The notes: generated by a model not told the origin, from the letters alone. A stretch of DNA of 64,000 nucleotides from Shewanella pneumatophori (GCF_023283895.1 NZ_JAKILB010000002.1:186001-250000); one strand, 5' to 3'; numbered from the stretch's first letter, positions 1 through 10,069 are shown. Translations and numbers: made by a program.

Positions 1-81
1 GTGTCTGGGAGACCTTAGTGCTCTGGCAGCCCGTGATGGCGATACCTATAGCGACTAAACAAGCAATTTTAGTCAGCTTCA

Positions 82-798
82 TTATGCTTTCACTTTCTCT
101 GCTAATACTTTATCTAGATTTTTTAATTGCTCGATTGTGTTTTGATCCATTGAAATCAATGTATTGGCATCAAGGGCAAGCTCTGAACGAGCTTTTAGCT
201 CATTGTATGCTTCAACGATAGGTACAATCTCTTCAGCTTCACCTTCTTCTTTTGATTCGTTTGAACCAAACTTAAGCATGCTATCAAGGGCGCCTCCTGC
301 CGCATCGTGAGCGATCGCCGTAGCATTTTGTGAAGCAATGTAGGCGATTTCAGCAACTTGCAGGGTAATATCGGCAGCAAGTTCTAGGTTTTCATCAAAG
401 ATGTCATCTGAGGCTTGTTGGTACGCTTCTACTTGAGGGCGGATTTTCTTATTTTCAGGTTTTGCCGCATCAAAGTCGTTCATCGCAATAAGCAGTTCTT
501 CGTCAGACTTGTCTGCGTTAACGGCTAAGAAACCTGCTACATCAGCATGCTTTGCAGCTAGAGTCGAGTAGCTATTAAATACTGCACATTGGCGCTCTTG
601 AATTGACACCATAACCTTTGATGCTTTATCGACGGCATAAGAAACAGGTGTATACTTATCACCAAGAGTGGCGCAGCTCTCGGTTAGTTCTACTTTCATT
701 TGAGCGCGATCAGCTGTAGATGATTCTGTACCAGTGATAGAAGCACAGCCAGAGATAACAGAAAGCATTAGACCTGCAAGAATGGTTTTTTTAAACAT
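82..798 (-). CDS. Lipoprotein of unknown function
   Basis: A 238-residue predicted lipoprotein. The N-terminus has a short basic and hydrophobic signal ending in a lipobox (V-I-S-G-C, Cys near residue 18), so the mature protein should be lipid-anchored, most likely to the outer membrane. The rest is acidic and alanine-rich with predicted long helices, and I recognise no domain family in it. It lies 11 bp downstream of the LPP20-like gene on the same strand, so the two are probably co-transcribed and may work together in the envelope. The start is set by the ATG just before the signal peptide with an AGGA-type ribosome site upstream. Function is unassigned. Confidence 0.8.
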   Translation of the reverse strand: MFKKTILAGLMLSVISGCASITGTESSTADRAQMKVELTESCATLGDKYTPVSYAVDKASKVMVSIQERQCAVFNSYSTLAAKHADVAGFLAVNADKSDEELLIAMNDFDAAKPENKKIRPQVEAYQQASDDIFDENLELAADITLQVAEIAYIASQNATAIAHDAAGGALDSMLKFGSNESKEEGEAEEIVPIVEAYNELKARSELALDANTLISMDQNTIEQLKNLDKVLAEKVKA

Positions 799-809
799 TG
801 TTATGTCCT

Positions 810-1718
810 TTAATGTAGCAATGTAAATATTGATTTATTGTTTATGGTATTAATTATTTTTTGCTGTGCGGCATTCTTAGCTGACTCTGCGCTATTTGGC
901 GACAGGCCTATTTCGGTCAGTATCTTTTGACTAACCGTTACGCTGGGTTTATTCGCTTCAAATAACTGTAAAAATAGAGTCTGCTTAGCGATAAACTGCT
1001 GTCCTTGTCTACCATGTTGAGTTTTGGCTTTGATATAAAGCGTAATGTGTGCATCTGCAGAAACTATTAATGATTGTGCTAATTTCGCCTTGATAGTTGA
1101 TGCAAATAAATCTGGCGAAGAAATAATTGTTACACTAATACTCTGGATCTGCTTGTTTAGTGAGCGCTCTAAACTGAGGTGAATTTTATTTAAAGGGGCA
1201 AGGCTTGTTTCAATTAAACTAGGTACAAGTGTGATAGCATTCTGTGCTTTAGAAAGTAATCTTGACACCTCATTTAAACGGTTTAGATCTCGCCATGAGC
1301 TACCATTATTAGCTAATAAATCTGTAGCAAGTAAATGACTGTGGTTGATATCATTTAGTAGTTTATTAACCCATACAGTTTTATTGATTCTAAACTCATA
1401 TTCACAAGGCTGTTGCTCACAACTTTGGCTAACTAACTCCATGTTACTGATTTCCACAGGCAGAGAATTAATGCTTGAATTAAGCGAATAGCTAGAAGTA
1501 ACAAGGTTATCTGTTTTTTCTTGTTGGTTTTTTTCAGAAACCTCTACCTTGCTATATAGCTGTAATGCTAATTGCTGCTTTGCGTCTCGTTCTGCAGCAC
1601 TTTGGTCGTTACCATATCCTTTAATTGTTAGGTATGTATCACTAGCATGGGCGCTCTTTGTAATGCTAAGTATTAGTATTATTTGTAGAGCAAGCAAAGT
1701 CTTAATTAGCGACTTCAT
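810..1718 (-). CDS. Exported LPP20-like protein
   Basis: A 302-residue protein with a classical Sec signal peptide (hydrophobic segment about residues 5-20, then A-H-A-S). Residues 30-60 carry a G-x-G-x-(6)-A-x-x-D-A-x-x-x-L pattern (GYGNDQSAAERDAKQQLALQ), as in the LPP20/FlgT-N type fold of small periplasmic or outer-membrane proteins. The remainder is unassigned. A C-x(5)-C pair near residues 103-108 may form a disulfide. It is the first gene of a two-gene unit with the lipoprotein gene 11 bp downstream. The LPP20 assignment is inferred from motif shape only. Confidence 0.75.
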   Translation of the reverse strand: MKSLIKTLLALQIILILSITKSAHASDTYLTIKGYGNDQSAAERDAKQQLALQLYSKVEVSEKNQQEKTDNLVTSSYSLNSSINSLPVEISNMELVSQSCEQQPCEYEFRINKTVWVNKLLNDINHSHLLATDLLANNGSSWRDLNRLNEVSRLLSKAQNAITLVPSLIETSLAPLNKIHLSLERSLNKQIQSISVTIISSPDLFASTIKAKLAQSLIVSADAHITLYIKAKTQHGRQGQQFIAKQTLFLQLFEANKPSVTVSQKILTEIGLSPNSAESAKNAAQQKIINTINNKSIFTLLH

Positions 1719-2694
1719 AATTTAGTTAGCTTTTGTTATTTTTTATAAAATACGAAAATGCTATCTATATTTCAATTGTATTTATTTTGATTGAAAGTTG
1801 ATTTTCTTGCACTTCTAGTCAAATTAATCGATTCGTGTTGTCGGGGAATGGGGGGTGTTGCTTTAGTTTTATTGGATTTTAATATAGTGAAGTCATGATT
1901 TTTTCTGGGATAGTTGTCTAATTAAACGTTTTTTGTTTTCATGCTTATAATTGGCGGGTTTATTCGTTTTCATGAATAATTAGTCATAGCTTCCTGTAAT
2001 GATTTTTGCTGAAAATGTGATGGTGAGCATATAGATTAAATGTAATGTAACTTTTTAATAATTTTGGATTTATATTTTGTTGGTTATCTGTTTTTTGATT
2101 ATGTTACGTTTAGAATTTAAATATCTTTTAATTGGATAGGTGGGATTTTTATTTTGTTGGATATCTGTTTTTAGATATATTTGGTCGGGTTATAAATATC
2201 TGCTAATTAAATAAGTCGGTTAATTGATTACTCTTTTGAAAATTAATTTATGAGGGCTTCATTAGTACTGTGGGGCTGACTAAGTGAACTCAGCTTCGTT
2301 GAAGGCTACTATGTTCATTAATGGAGGAGAATCGTTCAAGGATGGGGTAAATCTGAAGTGATGGTAATAGGATATGTTTAGAAGTGTTACGGCTAACTTG
2401 AGTGCTATTATTCATTAACAGCTAGTGTCGCTTCGATACTCTAGAACATGGAGTGTTATTTAATGTGTGTAATATAGCTTGGTTGGTATCTTTTGTTTGG
2501 TTTTTATGTTGTTATTTGGGGTTTTGGTGGTTAAATCAACTGATATTTGTCAATGAATTGGATTTATTCAACGTGACTTGGGTCATGTTTTGCGTCAACA
2601 TATGCTAATTAAAGAAGTGAACGTTAAATTAGTATCTAGCTCTATTACAGCCATAAGTGGGCCAATATAGTTGCTTCATGTGAGGAATCAAAGA
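1719..2694. other. Long AT-rich intergenic region
   Basis: About 975 bp between the divergently transcribed LPP20-like gene and ndh, with no convincing reading frame on either strand. It is very AT-rich and contains a degenerate tandem duplication (annotated separately). It must hold the promoters of both flanking units, but I cannot name a regulator site with confidence. Confidence 0.6.
2074..2227. repeat. Degenerate 77-bp direct repeat
   Basis: The motif ATTTTGTTGGxTATCTGTTT begins at 2074 and again at 2151. Each is followed by a similar AT-rich stretch containing AAATATCT and TAATT. The spacing of 77 bp suggests an old tandem duplication of non-coding DNA. Confidence 0.55.
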
Positions 2695-3996
2695 ATGAAA
2701 TCGGCAAACCCTAAAATTGTTATCGTGGGTGGTGGCGCTGGTGGTTTGGAACTAGCGACTCAATTAGGGCATAAATTAGGTAAGAAAAACCTAGCTCAAA
2801 TTATCTTAGTCGATAGAAATCGAACTCATATTTGGAAGCCGTTATTGCATGAGGTAGCTACCGGTTCACTCGATTCAGCTCTTGATGGCGTGGTGTATTC
2901 GGCACATGCTGCTAAACATGGTTATCAATTTCAACTTGGTACCTTTTGTGGCCTAGATAAAACCACTCGGTCAATTTCAGTGGCGCCGATTGTTGATGAG
3001 GCGGGTAAGGTAATGTTACCTGAGCGTCAGATCCAGTATGACAAGTTAGTAATCGCTATAGGTAGCGTGAGCAATGACTTCAACACACCAGGCGTTAAAG
3101 AAAATTGCTTCTTCTTAGATTCACACCAACAAGCTAACCGTTTCCATAACGCCTTGTTAGATAGCTTTACTCGAGTGCATCAGTCAGAAAGTATCAATGT
3201 GCTTAATATTGCTATTGTTGGTGGTGGTGCAACGGGTGTAGAGCTGTCAGCTGAACTTTACCATGTAACTGACATGCTTAAAGTGTACGGTTTAAGCAAG
3301 ATGACAGCCGATAAACTTAATATTCACTTAATTGAGGCGGGTGAGCGAATTTTACCTGCACTGCCTGAGCGAATAGCCACTTCAGCTAGAGTTGAACTGA
3401 GCAAGCTTGGGGTTAATGTGATGGAGAATACCCGTATAAGCGAGGCGACTGCTGCAGGCTTTGTGACTTCAGAAGGTAAGCTGATTGAAGCCAATATTAT
3501 GCTTTGGGCAGCCGGAGTTAAGGCGGCTGACTTTATTAAAGATATTGGCTTGTTTGAGCTAAACCGTGCCAATCAAATTATGGTCAAACCGAATCTGCTC
3601 AGTACAGTGAGCGATGATATTTATGTTATCGGTGATTGCTGTGCCTGCCAGCAAGCAGATGGCAGCTTTGTGCCGCCGCGAGCGCAGTCTGCACATCAAA
3701 TGGCAGAGTGTGTGGAAAAGAATATTCTCAATGAGCTTAAAGGTGAGTCGCTAGTTGATTATGTTTATGTCGACCATGGTTCATTAGTTAACTTGTCACG
3801 TTACAGTACAGTCGGTAGCTTGATGGGCAACCTGACTAAAAGCAGTATGTTTGTTGAGGGCAAGATCGCGCGTTTAGTGTATATCTCACTCTATCGTATG
3901 CATCAGCAGGCGATCCACGGCACCTTTAAAACGGTTGCTCTATGGTGCGCAGAAAAAGTGATGCGAGTGGTACGCCCACGTATGAAACTGCATTAA
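2695..3996 (+). CDS. ndh: Type II NADH:quinone dehydrogenase
   Basis: A 433-residue flavoprotein of the NDH-2 family, which passes electrons from NADH to membrane quinone without pumping protons. Two Rossmann dinucleotide sites are visible: GGGAGGLELATQLG near residue 12 (FAD) and IVGGGATGVELSAEL near residue 172 (NADH). Between them are typical NDH-2 landmarks: WKPLLHEVATGSLD near residue 51, and a third FAD-contact segment with IYVIGDCCAC near residue 312. The amphipathic basic C-terminus fits peripheral membrane attachment. Length equals that of E. coli Ndh. I chose the ATG at 2695 over an upstream TTG because GAGGA lies about 10 bp before it. An intrinsic terminator follows. Confidence 0.9.
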   Translation: MKSANPKIVIVGGGAGGLELATQLGHKLGKKNLAQIILVDRNRTHIWKPLLHEVATGSLDSALDGVVYSAHAAKHGYQFQLGTFCGLDKTTRSISVAPIVDEAGKVMLPERQIQYDKLVIAIGSVSNDFNTPGVKENCFFLDSHQQANRFHNALLDSFTRVHQSESINVLNIAIVGGGATGVELSAELYHVTDMLKVYGLSKMTADKLNIHLIEAGERILPALPERIATSARVELSKLGVNVMENTRISEATAAGFVTSEGKLIEANIMLWAAGVKAADFIKDIGLFELNRANQIMVKPNLLSTVSDDIYVIGDCCACQQADGSFVPPRAQSAHQMAECVEKNILNELKGESLVDYVYVDHGSLVNLSRYSTVGSLMGNLTKSSMFVEGKIARLVYISLYRMHQQAIHGTFKTVALWCAEKVMRVVRPRMKLH

Positions 3997-4030
3997 TATC
4001 ACATCTTTAATGCAGAAATTATAAAACTAA

Positions 4031-4055
4031 AAAGAGAAGCATTAGCTTCTCTTTT
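4031..4055. terminator. Bidirectional intrinsic terminator
   Basis: A perfect 10-bp stem, AAAGAGAAGC / GCTTCTCTTT, with a 4-nt loop. T-runs follow on both strands. It sits between the convergent ndh gene and the 1187-residue gene and probably serves both. Confidence 0.85.
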
Positions 4056-4098
4056 ACGTTATAGCAAGCAAATTAGTGAATACAAGCGTAAGCTCTTG

Positions 4099-7000
4099 CT
4101 AACTTAATACAGCCTCTACTCGATCACGGATCTTGCGTGACTTCTCTTTAGCGAACAACGTCATAAACTCACTTCCACCTGTTTGCTTGGCTAAGATATC
4201 CACCAACGCAGCTTTAGAATCAATACGCAAAAATGGCAGTAAAGGCTTAATTTCATCGCGTTGTGCCATGGCGATAATGTACTGCCCCATGCATGGTTGA
4301 TAGTGTTTGATCATATATAGCAACAGGAGTTCAGGCTTTACCTTATGGCTAAACAGCCAATCAAGCAGCGCTTGATAAGCGGCTTGTTCATAATCATCTT
4401 CATCGCACTCTAAGCGAGTCGCTAAGTCCATCTTGCCTTGTAGGGCAAGCATGTCTACGTAACCTGTGACTAGCCCGTCTGTAATCACTTTGTAAGCGCG
4501 ATAACTGTGATTTGCTAGCAACTTAACTAAGCGACCGCAACGCTCATCGTCCAGTAGCCATACATATTGGCTCAGTGCATGGCTACGATACTCTTTTAGG
4601 TTGACTGTGGTTTCATAGCTCACATATTGGTTAAATTGCGGTGCAAACTCTGCATAATCTAGCTCGCCGTGCAGATAGGCCCATAGGTTTTGGTTAACTT
4701 GGTTTTGCCGTTCTTCTGGAGTAGGTAGTTTTTTGACTGCGTTAATCACGGTTTGGGCATCTACCTTATCATCGAGGATCACAATTTGACCGCCAACGTA
4801 GAAATTACCGTCTTTAAACGCGTCTTTGTCTGCCACTAAAACCAGTAGTTCATCGCCAACCAGCTGTAAGACCTCTGTGTAGATCCAATCCATTCTATCG
4901 TTCTTACGGCTTTGGCTAATATCGGCGTTAGGATGCAATTTGACCTGAAAGCGTAACTTTTTAGGCAGCTCAGCCTCGTCGGTGACAAAGTCAGAAAAGA
5001 TCACATTGTCGCTAAACTTGCTGGCAACCACCTCTTCCCATGAGTTTTGATTAAGCTTAATAAAGTCGGCTAGACATTGCTTTAGTTCGTTATCGAGAGC
5101 AAAAGGCATACTTGGGAAAGTCATTGCAACATGCTTATGAAAATCGAGTTTTATTGGTTGATAGCTATAATCTAATCCGCGTAATAACGCCTTAGCCTTT
5201 TCCTGCGCTATTGGATCTATTGGCTTTTCAGTGGTTAAAGCACCTATTAACTCGACTAAGTTTACGTAATCTTCAGTGCGAGATGAGCTAGCGCTAAATT
5301 GCTCAACTTGATAGGCCAAGGTAAAGGCTTTATCTATGCCATGGCTGTTTAACATATCGAAAAAGTTGCGTTCATCGACAGCTGACTCAAATCTCAACTT
5401 GCGGCTATGTTCGCTGAAGGCTTTAGCAATAACATGCACAACTCTGATAGGTGCCATGGTGATCAGCAGTTGCCAAATCCGCTCAGCATTAATGGCTTCA
5501 GGGATGTCGAGTTGTTTTAGCCATAAGCAACTTAGGATCACCCGTTGGTAGTCATCATCACGGTCATCTAAGAAGCTATAGCTTTTTTGCTGCGGGCTAA
5601 TTTTAGGGAAGTATAAATATGTCTGACGACAGATATTTTCGCTATAAAGGTGTTGGTTTAATAGCGCTATTATTTGTTGTTGATCAAGCTCAGGATGAGG
5701 ATCGGTAAAATAAGCTTTTAGCTGTTGTAGCTCTGTATCATTGAGGCCTTTTTCGGTGAAAGGACCATCTCCTAAGATATCGGCATTTTCGAGCATCAAG
5801 TTTACAGCACGCTCAAACGTGCCATTGAGTTTGTGCTGCAAGGCTTGAGTGTATTCATCATCGCAATTTTGCTGTTTATCTTTAAGTAATAGGTAAGCAC
5901 ATAGTGTGTCGATACCTAACTCATCTTCAGGCCAGTCTTGGCAGTTTAAGCAGGCGCGATTAGCAAATAGCTCGTCAGCTTGTTCGAGCATTTCTGCAGA
6001 GATCTGGCTATAGCCAATGTCACAAAATTCATCGAGTAAGCTTTCTAATGATTTTTGTTCTGCTCTACTAACTCCATTAGTTGATTTTTGTTCGGCACCA
6101 GCTGGCATGAAGCGTGCGTAGTAATCATCAACACTGATAATGGCTTGATACTCTGTCTCACCGGTTAGCAGGTCGCACATTTCGTCATTAAAGGCTTGTA
6201 GGCCAAAGAAGCGGTAGAAAATGTCGACAAATCGTAATAGGGTTTGCGCACTGCGTACTTGGCTTTCTGGCTGACTGTTAGCCGATGCCAATGTTATATT
6301 TTCGGGCTTTGGATTGACTCGGCTGATAAAGCCATTGATTTCAGCTTCGTCCATATCCTCATCATTATCTTGCAGCAAATCTTTTGCTAGGAGCTCCATC
6401 ACTTCATGGAAGTTATCGCGCACATGGTCAAAGTCGTCCATATCCCAGCAAGACTCTTGGATTGCTTCAAAAAAGGTTAATGCGTGCTTTTCACTATGTG
6501 GGACGATGTTAAAGTATTCAATATCATCAAGGATCTGCGGATTTTCGCCAGTAGATATGTAAGCCAGTAGCGCGTGGCTATTTTCAAGGCTCAGCATAAA
6601 CTCGCTGGCCATCTTCAGTCCGCCTAGGTACTTGTCGCGTGCTTCTTTACGTTCTGCGCGCTCAATTCGTTGCTTTCGTTGGTAGGCAATGCTGCCTGCA
6701 TAACAACAGAGCTTGCCGTTAAGCTCCTGCTTTAGTTGGTTTTGTAAGTTAATGGCTTCATTTTCAAGACTATCATGAATGAAATGTTCGGCTAGCTCAC
6801 AGTTCATTTCTTCTCGGTCTTGACCACAACACTCGGCGATTAAGGTGATATATAAGTTGAGGATTGGCTTTTGTTCTTCCAGTGAGTCATGCTCGCTATA
6901 AACCAGTGCGGGCTGGGCATGAAAGCGTTGTTTAATCAGCTCAATAAAGCGTGGGTATTTATCCGGGTTAGCTTTTAAGTAATCACCAAGAGGTTGGTAT

Positions 7001-7662
7001 CTTGGTGCCGGTTGCTCCCAATCACTGCCGTAAAAAGCGAATCTAAAGCTGTGATTATCACACCAGATAAAGGCGTTGATCATCGCCTCACACCAACCAT
7101 GTTTTCTGAGTAGGCTTAACAGCATATCGCCATAGCCAACTGCATGTTCATCATCCCAGTATGGGATAAAAAACTGCGCTAAATAAATGGCGTCATTAGC
7201 GTCTTTTGCTGCCATCATATAAAGCGGTTCTGCGCCAAACACTCGCGTATCATCAAGCCACATGTCACTGGTGTCGTTTTCAAAGCGGGCATGGTTAACC
7301 ATGGCTTGTGCAGTCTTACGTAGCTGTGGGGTGAGTGAGTCATGCTCAAGGGCTAGGGCAAATAATAAGGTCTCAGACAGATGCAGTTGACGTTCATCAC
7401 TGACAACATAGCTACTCAAGTGACCACCATCTGGGTTTAACCCAAGTGCATCCATTGTTGGCTGCGTGTCTTGTAGCATCTCTAGTTGCAAGTGTTCAGT
7501 TGTGCCGCTGCTGTTATCCATAAACATCAAGTTGAATCGACCGCTTCTATCAAAGGCTTGATGTGCTTCTAGCTTAGCTTGATAGGTTTGTAAGGCTTGC
7601 TCGATGCTGGCCGTGCTGTGGTGGTTAAACTCGATAACTTGTAGCTGGCTAAATGTGCCCAT
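4099..7662 (-). CDS. Very large soluble protein, unknown function
   Basis: A 1187-residue protein without signal peptide or membrane segment, so cytoplasmic. It is acidic, leucine-rich and predicted largely helical, and might be built of alpha-solenoid-like repeats. Near residues 915-990 there is a segment rich in beta-type residues (LRFQVKLHPNADIS, LLVLVADKDAFKDGNFYVGG). I recognise no catalytic motif and no named domain. It is a single-gene unit; the ATG start has an AGGACG ribosome site about 6 bp upstream. Codon use and composition match the flanking chromosome, so it looks native rather than acquired. Confidence 0.8.
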   Translation of the reverse strand: MGTFSQLQVIEFNHHSTASIEQALQTYQAKLEAHQAFDRSGRFNLMFMDNSSGTTEHLQLEMLQDTQPTMDALGLNPDGGHLSSYVVSDERQLHLSETLLFALALEHDSLTPQLRKTAQAMVNHARFENDTSDMWLDDTRVFGAEPLYMMAAKDANDAIYLAQFFIPYWDDEHAVGYGDMLLSLLRKHGWCEAMINAFIWCDNHSFRFAFYGSDWEQPAPRYQPLGDYLKANPDKYPRFIELIKQRFHAQPALVYSEHDSLEEQKPILNLYITLIAECCGQDREEMNCELAEHFIHDSLENEAINLQNQLKQELNGKLCCYAGSIAYQRKQRIERAERKEARDKYLGGLKMASEFMLSLENSHALLAYISTGENPQILDDIEYFNIVPHSEKHALTFFEAIQESCWDMDDFDHVRDNFHEVMELLAKDLLQDNDEDMDEAEINGFISRVNPKPENITLASANSQPESQVRSAQTLLRFVDIFYRFFGLQAFNDEMCDLLTGETEYQAIISVDDYYARFMPAGAEQKSTNGVSRAEQKSLESLLDEFCDIGYSQISAEMLEQADELFANRACLNCQDWPEDELGIDTLCAYLLLKDKQQNCDDEYTQALQHKLNGTFERAVNLMLENADILGDGPFTEKGLNDTELQQLKAYFTDPHPELDQQQIIALLNQHLYSENICRQTYLYFPKISPQQKSYSFLDDRDDDYQRVILSCLWLKQLDIPEAINAERIWQLLITMAPIRVVHVIAKAFSEHSRKLRFESAVDERNFFDMLNSHGIDKAFTLAYQVEQFSASSSRTEDYVNLVELIGALTTEKPIDPIAQEKAKALLRGLDYSYQPIKLDFHKHVAMTFPSMPFALDNELKQCLADFIKLNQNSWEEVVASKFSDNVIFSDFVTDEAELPKKLRFQVKLHPNADISQSRKNDRMDWIYTEVLQLVGDELLVLVADKDAFKDGNFYVGGQIVILDDKVDAQTVINAVKKLPTPEERQNQVNQNLWAYLHGELDYAEFAPQFNQYVSYETTVNLKEYRSHALSQYVWLLDDERCGRLVKLLANHSYRAYKVITDGLVTGYVDMLALQGKMDLATRLECDEDDYEQAAYQALLDWLFSHKVKPELLLLYMIKHYQPCMGQYIIAMAQRDEIKPLLPFLRIDSKAALVDILAKQTGGSEFMTLFAKEKSRKIRDRVEAVLS

Positions 7663-7860
7663 ACTAACGTCCTGTTAAAACTGAATGAAATCCATTGGTT
7701 ATGGATTCAATATTGAGATGCCTCCGAGGATAACTTATTGCTTTTTTAATCACAGTTACCATTGTGTAAAACTTGTTGCTGACTTGTTTGTTTATCAAGC
7801 AAGTTTATTAGACTGGGGGAAATAGTTTTCAGTACGAATACAATTTTTAATAATGTATAA

Positions 7861-7884
7861 AAGGCTACTCACTGAGCAGCCTTT
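7861..7884 (-). terminator. Intrinsic terminator
   Basis: A 10-bp stem (AAGGCTACTC / GAGCAGCCTT, one wobble) with a 3-nt loop. TTTTAT follows on the minus strand. It ends the lipoprotein/cytochrome unit transcribed leftward. Confidence 0.75.
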
Positions 7885-7923
7885 GATTTTAGAATTAAGG
7901 GGGATTATAAAATGGATTAACAG

Positions 7924-8403
7924 TTAACTATCAGTGTTATTTATTGTGATTATCTCTGCTTTATTTTGGCTTAAGGCTCCTACAATTGTTATTGCTAAAC
8001 GTGTATTTTGCCAAGTTTCAGTTGGCAAGGTATCTGGAATAAAGCTGTATTTACCTAAGCTTGTTTCTTTTAACTCCCCAACGCAGTTTGCTTCTACTTC
8101 AAAACCAGCACTGCAAAGCAAGGCATAATGCCAAGGTACTGAGAATGCAGTTACTTTTGGAGGTGTATAGCCTAGATACATGATCTTATATTTAGCAGTT
8201 TCGGCACCAGTGATCGGTAGGCCTGCACTGTCATTTAGATTGAAAGTAAAACTATCGTTTGTTTTATCAAATTCAACCTGAGTTACAGTTAATGCTGTGG
8301 CAGCGTCAATATCAATAGATGGTGTTGATGGCGAGTCATCGTCATCACTATCACAAGCTGTTAATGCAAGTGTTAGCGCCAGCACTGGAAACAGTTTTTT
8401 CAT
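7924..8403 (-). CDS. Small lipoprotein beside cytochrome gene
   Basis: A 159-residue lipoprotein: the signal ends in L-T-A-C (Cys 17), followed by an Asp/Ser/Pro-rich linker (DSDDDDSPSTPS). The mature part looks beta-rich and holds two cysteines (near residues 94 and 103) that could pair. The linker followed by a beta domain resembles the start of Shewanella surface multihaem cytochromes, but no CXXCH haem site is present here. It lies 9 bp downstream of the split-Soret-like cytochrome gene on the same strand, so it is probably its co-transcribed envelope partner. Function is inferred only from context. Confidence 0.75.
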   Translation of the reverse strand: MKKLFPVLALTLALTACDSDDDDSPSTPSIDIDAATALTVTQVEFDKTNDSFTFNLNDSAGLPITGAETAKYKIMYLGYTPPKVTAFSVPWHYALLCSAGFEVEANCVGELKETSLGKYSFIPDTLPTETWQNTRLAITIVGALSQNKAEIITINNTDS

Positions 8404-8412
8404 GAGAACCTC

Positions 8413-9318
8413 CTAGTGACAATCAGAACAAGTTAACTCTTCATGTACAGGCACACCGCCAGCCATATCGTGTGAGCTATGGCATGATTGACATTCAAGT
8501 GTTGAATTTACATCTGTTCCTAAATAAGCGTCTGGTTCGCGAGCTGTAGAGCTATGACAACCGGCGCAGTCTTGGTTTGCTGGTGCTACTAACTCGGCTT
8601 CTAAAGTTCCTTCTAAAGATTGATTTAGGTAGGTTACTAGCATATAAGCGACTTCAGCTGTTACCTGAGCACAACGTTCGAATTTAGCTTGATGACTAGA
8701 TCCAAATTGACTTGCTTTAGACCATAGGGTGACAGAGGTATGGCAAAGTGTTGAACCTGCGATTGATTTACCGATTAAATTGGCTTCTAGTAATGTTCCA
8801 TCGTCAGTTTTGCGTGTAGGAGCCCCAATAGCGGTTAAGAATGCACTATCTCCTCTTGGCATCTCTGATTTTTCATAGAAGCGAAATAACGCTCGGCTTA
8901 CCGCTGATTGATTGATTCCTGCAAGTAAATTGATCGCCATAGCTGCCGCGTTAACACAGCCGCAAATAGAGCCTATGCCAAAGACACCACCTTTACCAAA
9001 AGTTGCCATATTGGTTGGAATCGCAGCAAAACGACAAGCATCTTCGTGACCAGCATCAGCAAGAGACTTTATGATGGCATCAAATACACCGTACATACAT
9101 CCGCCACGGTCATAACCGGCGTAAGCTTGTTTCGCAACGGACATAGGGTCGAGCTTTATGTAGGTAAGTAATTTTGCATCATTACCATTACTTCCAAAAT
9201 CGATAGCCTCATTATTGCTGCATTGAGTATTAGCTAATACAGTTGGAACAAAAACACTACCAGTGCTAACAACGGAGAATGTAGCGAATTTCTTTAAAGC
9301 ATCACGTCTATTCATCAT
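8413..9318 (-). CDS. Split-Soret-like c-type cytochrome, Tat-exported
   Basis: About 301 residues. The N-terminus N-R-R-D-A-L-K-K followed by a hydrophobic stretch and V-L-A is a Tat signal. The central part contains GGCMYGVFDAI and GSICGCVNAAAMAINLL, like the cysteine-containing region of the split-Soret cytochrome/C_GCAxxG_C_C family. The C-terminal 60 residues carry three CXXCH haem sites: CAGCH, CQSCH and CSDCH, the last at the very C-terminus. Export in folded form suggests a metal centre loaded in the cytoplasm as well as periplasmic haems. I chose the ATG at 9318 because GGGA lies about 8 bp upstream. It is likely a periplasmic redox protein; its partner is not identifiable here. Confidence 0.8.
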   Translation of the reverse strand: MMNRRDALKKFATFSVVSTGSVFVPTVLANTQCSNNEAIDFGSNGNDAKLLTYIKLDPMSVAKQAYAGYDRGGCMYGVFDAIIKSLADAGHEDACRFAAIPTNMATFGKGGVFGIGSICGCVNAAAMAINLLAGINQSAVSRALFRFYEKSEMPRGDSAFLTAIGAPTRKTDDGTLLEANLIGKSIAGSTLCHTSVTLWSKASQFGSSHQAKFERCAQVTAEVAYMLVTYLNQSLEGTLEAELVAPANQDCAGCHSSTAREPDAYLGTDVNSTLECQSCHSSHDMAGGVPVHEELTCSDCH

Positions 9319-9363
9319 TTTTATTTCCCTATTATATTTTCTGCGACTTATATTTCGCATCAT

Positions 9364-10069
9364 ATATTTAGAATTAAATTTAATAGTGATTTGTGATCTG
9401 GTGCGATAAATTTAAATAGGAATATTTTTTATATGTTTAAAGCCAGTTTTTTTTAATTTTTTTAGCGGTATAGCTTATTTCTGTTTTCTATCTTTTGTAA
9501 TTTTAACTAGTGTTAAACGTAAAGCTGGTTTTGAGCGGAATTTTTATTTTGTTTGTGATTCTTTTACGGTGGCGACAGGGTTTAGAATAGGTTTTGTTAA
9601 ATTAACGGCTGGTTGAACGCTTATTTTAAAAATCGGTTTTATTTCATGTTTCCTTATTTTATTTATCTTTATGTTGTTATGAGATGGGAGTGTTAAAGTT
9701 GGTGTATTTTTATGAGAATGATTAGCAGGTTTAGATTCGGTTTTGATAGAAGCGGCAATGGATTTTTCAGTAATTAGCATGCACTAAACTTAGCATATTG
9801 GGTTAATGTGAAATGCATAAGTATAGCTAATTATATCAGGCTGAAATTTTATTTTAATTGGGGGTAGAGGTTTATTAGTTTTTGCTGATTTTGATAAAAC
9901 ACCAACAAAAAGTGCTGAAAATGAGACCGACCTTAGAAATTTATTAACTACTACCTGCTATACCGCTCATTTACTGTATATAATCCCGCGCCCTAATTAA
10001 TTCTTCGCTAATTGCCTATTCTATTCATTTAAAGCAAGCGGCTTATTTATATACTTTTTGTGAGCAATC
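9364..10069. other. Intergenic region without supported gene
   Basis: About 700 bp of AT-rich DNA between two divergent units. A 78-codon frame on the minus strand (9544-9780) has no recognisable family, unusual composition and no clear ribosome site, so I do not call it. Near 10030 the sequence before the next gene carries its probable promoter. Confidence 0.5.

Noticed and set aside
18..221. 67-codon frame at the left edge
   Set aside because: Mostly overlaps the lipoprotein gene on the other strand; hydrophobic start looks membrane-like but there is no other support.
9544..9780. 78-codon frame on the minus strand
   Set aside because: No recognisable family, low-complexity Lys/Asn/Pro-rich product, no convincing ribosome site, lies in an AT-rich promoter region.
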